A stretch of 64,000 nucleotides of DNA, taken from positions 178,180-242,179 of the forward strand of contig NZ_APNL01000005.1 in assembly GCF_040361435.1 (NCBI RefSeq). The letters are read 5' to 3'. A model generated the notes under the pieces. That model did not search any database. It saw only the letters and a program-made list of their open reading frames with translations, and had not been told where the DNA came from. This stretch comes from Salinisphaera sp002433465 (lineage in GTDB: Bacteria > Pseudomonadota > Gammaproteobacteria > Nevskiales > Salinisphaeraceae). Numbering within the stretch: the stretch's first letter is position 1; each line of letters begins with the position of its first letter. Both the position numbers and the translations under genes were made by a program. Of this stretch, positions 60,256 to 64,000 are shown one piece after another.

Positions 60256-62265
60256 CTACCAGTACGGCCCCGGCAGCAGCGCGGCCAGCACGCGCCCCGG
60301 AATATTGGGCTTTTCGGCCTCGCCCGAGCGCCCGCCGCGGGCGGCCTTGGACGAGGGGAACATATGAAACGCCTTGTGCAGCACGAAGTCGTTCACCTTG
60401 GGCCACAGGGCATAGCTAATCTGGGCGGTGGTGCCCAGCGGCGAGGCAATGCGCTTGGGCTTTTCCAGGATCGCGCACACGATCATGTCGGCGGCCTGCT
60501 CCGGTGTGAGCGTGGGCACATAGTCGTAGAGCTTGGTGGGCGCGATCATGGGCGTACGCACCAGCGGCATGTAGATGGTGGTCAGATCGATATTGCGCGA
60601 GGCGACTTCCGGCGACAGACAGCGTGAAAAGGCGTCGAGCGCGGATTTGGACGCCACATAGGCCGAAAAACGCGGCACGTTGGTCAGGCAGCCGATACTG
60701 GAAATATTGATGACATGCCCGGTGCGGCGTTTCGCCATGGCCGGCAGGAAGTTGAAGATCATGCGGATGGCGCCGAAGTAGTTCAGCTGCATGGTGCGTT
60801 CGTAGTCGTGGAAGCGGTTGAGCGACTCGAACACGCCCCGTCGTATCGAATGCCCGGCGTTGTTGATCAGAATATCGACGTGATGATGATCGGCCAGAAT
60901 CTGTTTCGTGCAGGCATCGATGGCTTGCATATCGTTCAGATCGCAGGGATACGCCACCGCCCGACCGAGGCCGATCTTGTCCACGATGGCCCGGGTTTCC
61001 TCGAGCTTGTCGGGTGTGCGTGCCACCATGCAGACCGTCGCACCGGCACGGGCCAGCTTTTTCGCGGTCATGAAACCGATGCCGCTGGAGGCGCCGGTGA
61101 TGACCACTACCTTGTCCTGCATGCGCCGCAGCAGCTTCTCGGGCACATGGAAATCGCAGTCCATATGCATTTCCCAGTAGCGCCACAGCGTCTCCGCATA
61201 GTCTTCCAGGCGCGGACAATGAATACCGCTGCCCTTGAGCGCGGCCTGGGTATTCACGTCTTCGAACACGGCGCGATTGTTTACGTAGCCGAGTATCGAC
61301 AACGGCACGCCGATACGCTTGGAAATGCTCTTTTCCAGCCACTCCGCCTTGGGGATGTTGCCGGCCAGACGCTTGAGCTGGTGCTCGATATTGGCCGGCC
61401 ACTCGTGGGTCGGCAAACGACGCACGATATCCGGGCCGTGGGCCGCGCGCATGAAGATGCGCAACATTTCGCCGGCGGTGGGCGGCTCGTTCTGGATAAG
61501 AAAGAATGCCTGGCCGTCGAGGTTGCGCTTGTGGGCAATATGCACCATGGCATCGACGACATAGTCCACCGGCGCCACCGGCATCTGCCCGCCCTCGATA
61601 CCGAGTAGCGGCATCCACTTGGGCACGTTGTCGCGGATGCGCTTGATCGGCTTGAAGAAATAATAGGGGCCGTCGATCTTGTCCATTTCCCCGGTTTCGG
61701 AATGGCCGACGACCATCCCCGGGCGATAGACCCGCCACGGCACCTTGCAGTGCTCGCGCACAATCGCCTCGGACTGGAACTTGGTCCGATAGTAGGGATG
61801 GCGGACCTGCTGGCCCTCGTCGAACATCTCGTCGGTGAATACGCCTTCGTAATCCGCGCCGGCCACCGCCACCGACGAGACATGGTGGAAACAGGGCTTC
61901 TTGCCGGATTCGTTGGCCAGCGCACCCGCGAGCGCGACGATATTCGCCGTGCCCTCGTTGTTGACCTTGTCGGCCTGGGCGTCGGTCATGTTCATGTCGT
62001 AGACCGCGGCCAGATGAAAGACATGATCGATAGTGCCAGTCAGGTGTTCAAGCGCTTCGCGGTCGATCACCCCGCGCCGGGTGATATCGCCCCAGACCGG
62101 GATCAGGCGGTCCTCGCTCACGCCAAGCCTCTCGCACAGGCCGGTATAGCGGTCGGCGCTGGCCCGGCGCATCAGCACATACACGGTCGCATTGCGCCGT
62201 GTCAGCAGTTTTTCGACAAGGAAACGACCGATGAAACCGGTCGCACCGGTCACGAGATAGTTCAT
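60256..62265 (-). CDS. Alcohol-forming fatty acyl-CoA/ACP reductase (two SDR domains)
   Basis: 669 aa. Residues 1-370 form an extended-SDR reductase domain (TGATGFIGRFLVEKLL, HVFHLAAVYDMNMTD, HHVSS, YYRTK, YRPGMVVGHSETGEMDKIDG). From Met382 a classical SDR domain follows (ITGASSGIG, NNAGHSIRR, NISSIG, YVASKSALDAFSRC). This order and many exact segments match, from memory, the Marinobacter fatty acyl reductase that reduces acyl-CoA via aldehyde to alcohol with NADPH. Fatty alcohol feeds wax-ester synthesis; a wax synthase is not in this window. The gene stands alone and converges on aroG. Confidence 0.9.
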   Translation of the reverse strand: MNYLVTGATGFIGRFLVEKLLTRRNATVYVLMRRASADRYTGLCERLGVSEDRLIPVWGDITRRGVIDREALEHLTGTIDHVFHLAAVYDMNMTDAQADKVNNEGTANIVALAGALANESGKKPCFHHVSSVAVAGADYEGVFTDEMFDEGQQVRHPYYRTKFQSEAIVREHCKVPWRVYRPGMVVGHSETGEMDKIDGPYYFFKPIKRIRDNVPKWMPLLGIEGGQMPVAPVDYVVDAMVHIAHKRNLDGQAFFLIQNEPPTAGEMLRIFMRAAHGPDIVRRLPTHEWPANIEHQLKRLAGNIPKAEWLEKSISKRIGVPLSILGYVNNRAVFEDVNTQAALKGSGIHCPRLEDYAETLWRYWEMHMDCDFHVPEKLLRRMQDKVVVITGASSGIGFMTAKKLARAGATVCMVARTPDKLEETRAIVDKIGLGRAVAYPCDLNDMQAIDACTKQILADHHHVDILINNAGHSIRRGVFESLNRFHDYERTMQLNYFGAIRMIFNFLPAMAKRRTGHVINISSIGCLTNVPRFSAYVASKSALDAFSRCLSPEVASRNIDLTTIYMPLVRTPMIAPTKLYDYVPTLTPEQAADMIVCAILEKPKRIASPLGTTAQISYALWPKVNDFVLHKAFHMFPSSKAARGGRSGEAEKPNIPGRVLAALLPGPYW

Positions 62266-62433
62266 TATTGCTTTGTCCTGGTCTGGATATCGTCCTCGGC
62301 GACGCCGCTGGCGGCGTCGCTCGCATCGCTGACGGTAAACCCATGCGGCCCCCTTGCGCCACTATTACGATCGCGCGAGCGCTTCTGACACAATGCGTCG
62401 ACGCGCAATAGCCCACCCAATCAGGACCCATCC

Positions 62434-62775
62434 ATGAGCGAAACCATATTTTCCAAGATCATCAATCGCGAGATCGATGCCGATATCGTCCACGAAGACG
62501 ACCAGTGCCTGGCGTTTCGCGACATCAACGCGCAGGCGCCGATGCATATCCTGGTGATCCCGAAAAAGCCCATCGACATGCTCGTCAACGCCGAAGCCGA
62601 CGATCAGGCGCTGCTTGGGCATCTGCTGCTGACCGCACGGCAGGTCGCCAAGAACGAAGGCTATGGCGAGGCCTTCCGACTGGTCGTAAATAACGGCGAG
62701 GCCGTGGGCCAGAGCGTGTTTCACTTACATGTACATATCCTGGGCGGACGCGACTTCGCCTGGCCGCCGGGCTAA
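62434..62775 (+). CDS. HIT family nucleotide-binding protein (HINT-like)
   Basis: 113 aa. The histidine triad is HLHVHILGG near the C-terminus. The N-terminus IFSKIINREIDADIVHEDDQ and VIPKKPIDM are characteristic of the Hint/HinT branch. HinT hydrolyses nucleoside phosphoramidates such as aminoacyl-AMP. ATG 62434 is the first conserved residue. It is divergent from the acyl reductase gene; the 168-bp gap between them shows no clear site. Confidence 0.94.
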   Translation: MSETIFSKIINREIDADIVHEDDQCLAFRDINAQAPMHILVIPKKPIDMLVNAEADDQALLGHLLLTARQVAKNEGYGEAFRLVVNNGEAVGQSVFHLHVHILGGRDFAWPPG

Positions 62776-62908
62776 GCGCGCCTTGCAAGGGGATGAATCG
62801 ACCCCATCAATCAAACACAGCTGCTTTGTGGGCCGAGTCCGCGCGCGCTAACATGGCGCGCTTTGGATCGGCTCGCGGGCCGATTCGCCTGACTGGAACC
62901 GCAACACG

Positions 62909-63772
62909 ATGAGTACCGTGGCCAAGGCGCAGGGCGCCAGCAACAACACCTCTTCCGCCGCACGCGACGCGCAAACCAGCGCCGAGATCGAGGATGTTCA
63001 GGGGCGGGCCGATCCGCGCCACCTGGCGATCAACAAGGTGGGCATCTGCGATATCCGCCATCCGGTCTCGATCGAACAGCGCGTGGGCGGCCATCAGAGC
63101 ACGGTGGCCACCTTCGGCATGTACGTGAACCTGCCCCATCATTTCAAGGGCACCCACATGTCCCGCTTCGTGCAGATCCTCAACGCGCACGAACACCAGA
63201 TCACCGTCGACTCGTTCCGGACCATGCTCGGCGAAATGACCGAGCGTCTCGAAGCCGATAACGGCCATATCGAGATGAGCTTTCCCTATTTCATCGACAA
63301 GTACGCGCCGGTGACACGGGAAAAAGGGGTGATGGACTACAACGTCACCTTCATCGGCGACCAACGCGGCGAGCGTACCGATCTGTATGTCGAAGTGAAG
63401 GTGCCGGTAACCACCCTGTGCCCCTGCTCCAAGGACATTTCCGACTACGGCGCCCATAACCAGCGCTCGCTGATCACCATTCGCGTGCGTGCGACCGAGT
63501 TCTTCTGGCTCGAAGAACTGGTCGATATCGCCGAATCGCAGGCGTCTTCAGAGCTGTACGGCATCCTCAAGCGCGTCGACGAAAAGGCGGTCACCGAGCG
63601 AGCATACGAAAACCCGAAGTTCGTCGAGGACGTGGTGCGTGACATCGCCCAGTGCCTCAACGACGACTCGCGATTTCGTTATTACGTTGTGGAGTCGGAG
63701 AACTTCGAATCGATCCACAACCATTCGGCTTATGCGATGATCGAACACGACAAGGACCAGCCCGCCAGCTGA
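62909..63772 (+). CDS. folE2: GTP cyclohydrolase I type IB FolE2
   Basis: 287 aa, full length. Motifs are NKVGICDIRHPVSIEQR, a T-fold core with FGMYVNLPHHFKGTHMSRFV, LCPCSKDISDYGAHNQRS (metal-ligand Cys) and NFESIHNHSAYA. FolE2 converts GTP to dihydroneopterin triphosphate for folate or queuosine synthesis and uses Mn or Fe instead of zinc. That fits an organism with a Mn/Fe importer, though the two loci are 20 kb apart. The first 30 residues are low-complexity and poorly conserved. Confidence 0.94.
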   Translation: MSTVAKAQGASNNTSSAARDAQTSAEIEDVQGRADPRHLAINKVGICDIRHPVSIEQRVGGHQSTVATFGMYVNLPHHFKGTHMSRFVQILNAHEHQITVDSFRTMLGEMTERLEADNGHIEMSFPYFIDKYAPVTREKGVMDYNVTFIGDQRGERTDLYVEVKVPVTTLCPCSKDISDYGAHNQRSLITIRVRATEFFWLEELVDIAESQASSELYGILKRVDEKAVTERAYENPKFVEDVVRDIAQCLNDDSRFRYYVVESENFESIHNHSAYAMIEHDKDQPAS

Positions 63773-64000
63773 GCCTTCGCTCGATTCGAAGTCCGGCTGA
63801 CATCAGCGAGCGCATCCCGCGCCGAGTGGCGTGAACCCTGCTCGAGTTCCCGAGAATGCTGACTCCTCACCGAGTCGCAATCATTGCGCCTACTGTATGT
63901 ATTGGCGATAAGAACGGGGTCTGCGGCTCGACGTTCTCCGGCCCCTACCTGCGTAACGACAGCCAGACCGCGCAAAAAAAAGGTTCATCGCAGATTAGCG
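63773..64000. other. Intergenic sequence to window end
   Basis: 228 bases after folE2 without a supported gene, strong hairpin or tRNA-like fold. A run of eight or nine A occurs at 63975. A small minus-strand frame overlaps it and the end of folE2 but shows no coding character. Confidence 0.4.

Noticed and set aside
1..64000. CRISPR array, prophage, rRNA or tRNA genes
   Set aside because: No regularly spaced direct repeats, phage structural genes, rRNA-like stretches or convincing cloverleaf were seen on either strand; a tRNA scan could not be run.

Overview
The window is GC-rich and densely coded, with Fur-type iron regulation, TonB-dependent receptors and a Marinobacter-like fatty acyl reductase. 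Together these point to a marine or halophilic gammaproteobacterium. A Salinisphaera-like organism is my guess, but no marker here fixes the genus. No rRNA, tRNA, CRISPR array, prophage or complete insertion sequence was seen.

Layout. 1-11.4 kb holds housekeeping and small enzymes: RmuC (cut by the window edge), the ABC-F ATPase Uup, a DUF2489 protein, HtpG, a zinc alcohol dehydrogenase, two VOC-domain proteins (one fused to DUF429) and a TraB-family membrane protein. 11.4-19.7 kb is an iron-uptake region. It has a lipoprotein, two TonB-dependent siderophore receptors, a PepSY/flavodoxin/ferredoxin-reductase fusion likely to act as a siderophore reductase, two Fur boxes and a possible Fur-controlled small RNA. 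36.6-47.5 kb is a metal region: an SO_0444-type Cu/Zn permease, a DUF6607 protein, a complete SitABCD/YfeABCD-type Mn/Fe ABC transporter, a divergent OprB-like porin, a metallophosphoesterase, and a third siderophore receptor with its own Fur box. 47.5-63.8 kb returns to general metabolism: an MFS transporter, a bile-acid-symporter-family protein, MutM, an FMN-binding glutamate-synthase-like protein, SDRs, a TVP38-flavoprotein fusion, AroG, an alcohol-forming acyl reductase, a HIT protein and FolE2.

The most unusual part is 20.5-35.9 kb. Eight consecutive same-strand genes encode only two paralogous families of exported proteins. Family A (five copies) is a large beta-rich protein of no family I recognise. 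It occurs in short (~540 aa) and long (~790 aa) forms; the long forms carry an extra C-terminal module with a conserved cysteine pair. Family B (three copies) has a signal peptide and MORN/YwqK-like repeats. Two long A genes are joined to a following B gene by a 4-bp start/stop overlap. The order is A1-A2-A3-A4-B1-B2-A5-B3. The island ends directly against the broken remnant of a TonB-dependent receptor. I found no described system with this layout; it is my main candidate for something new.

Non-coding elements of note are a ~280-bp MITE-like element with perfect 24-bp terminal inverted repeats at the stop codon of the glutamate-synthase-like gene, a ~200-bp element with imperfect inverted ends after the PepSY fusion, and a hairpin-rich intergenic repeat near 10.1 kb.
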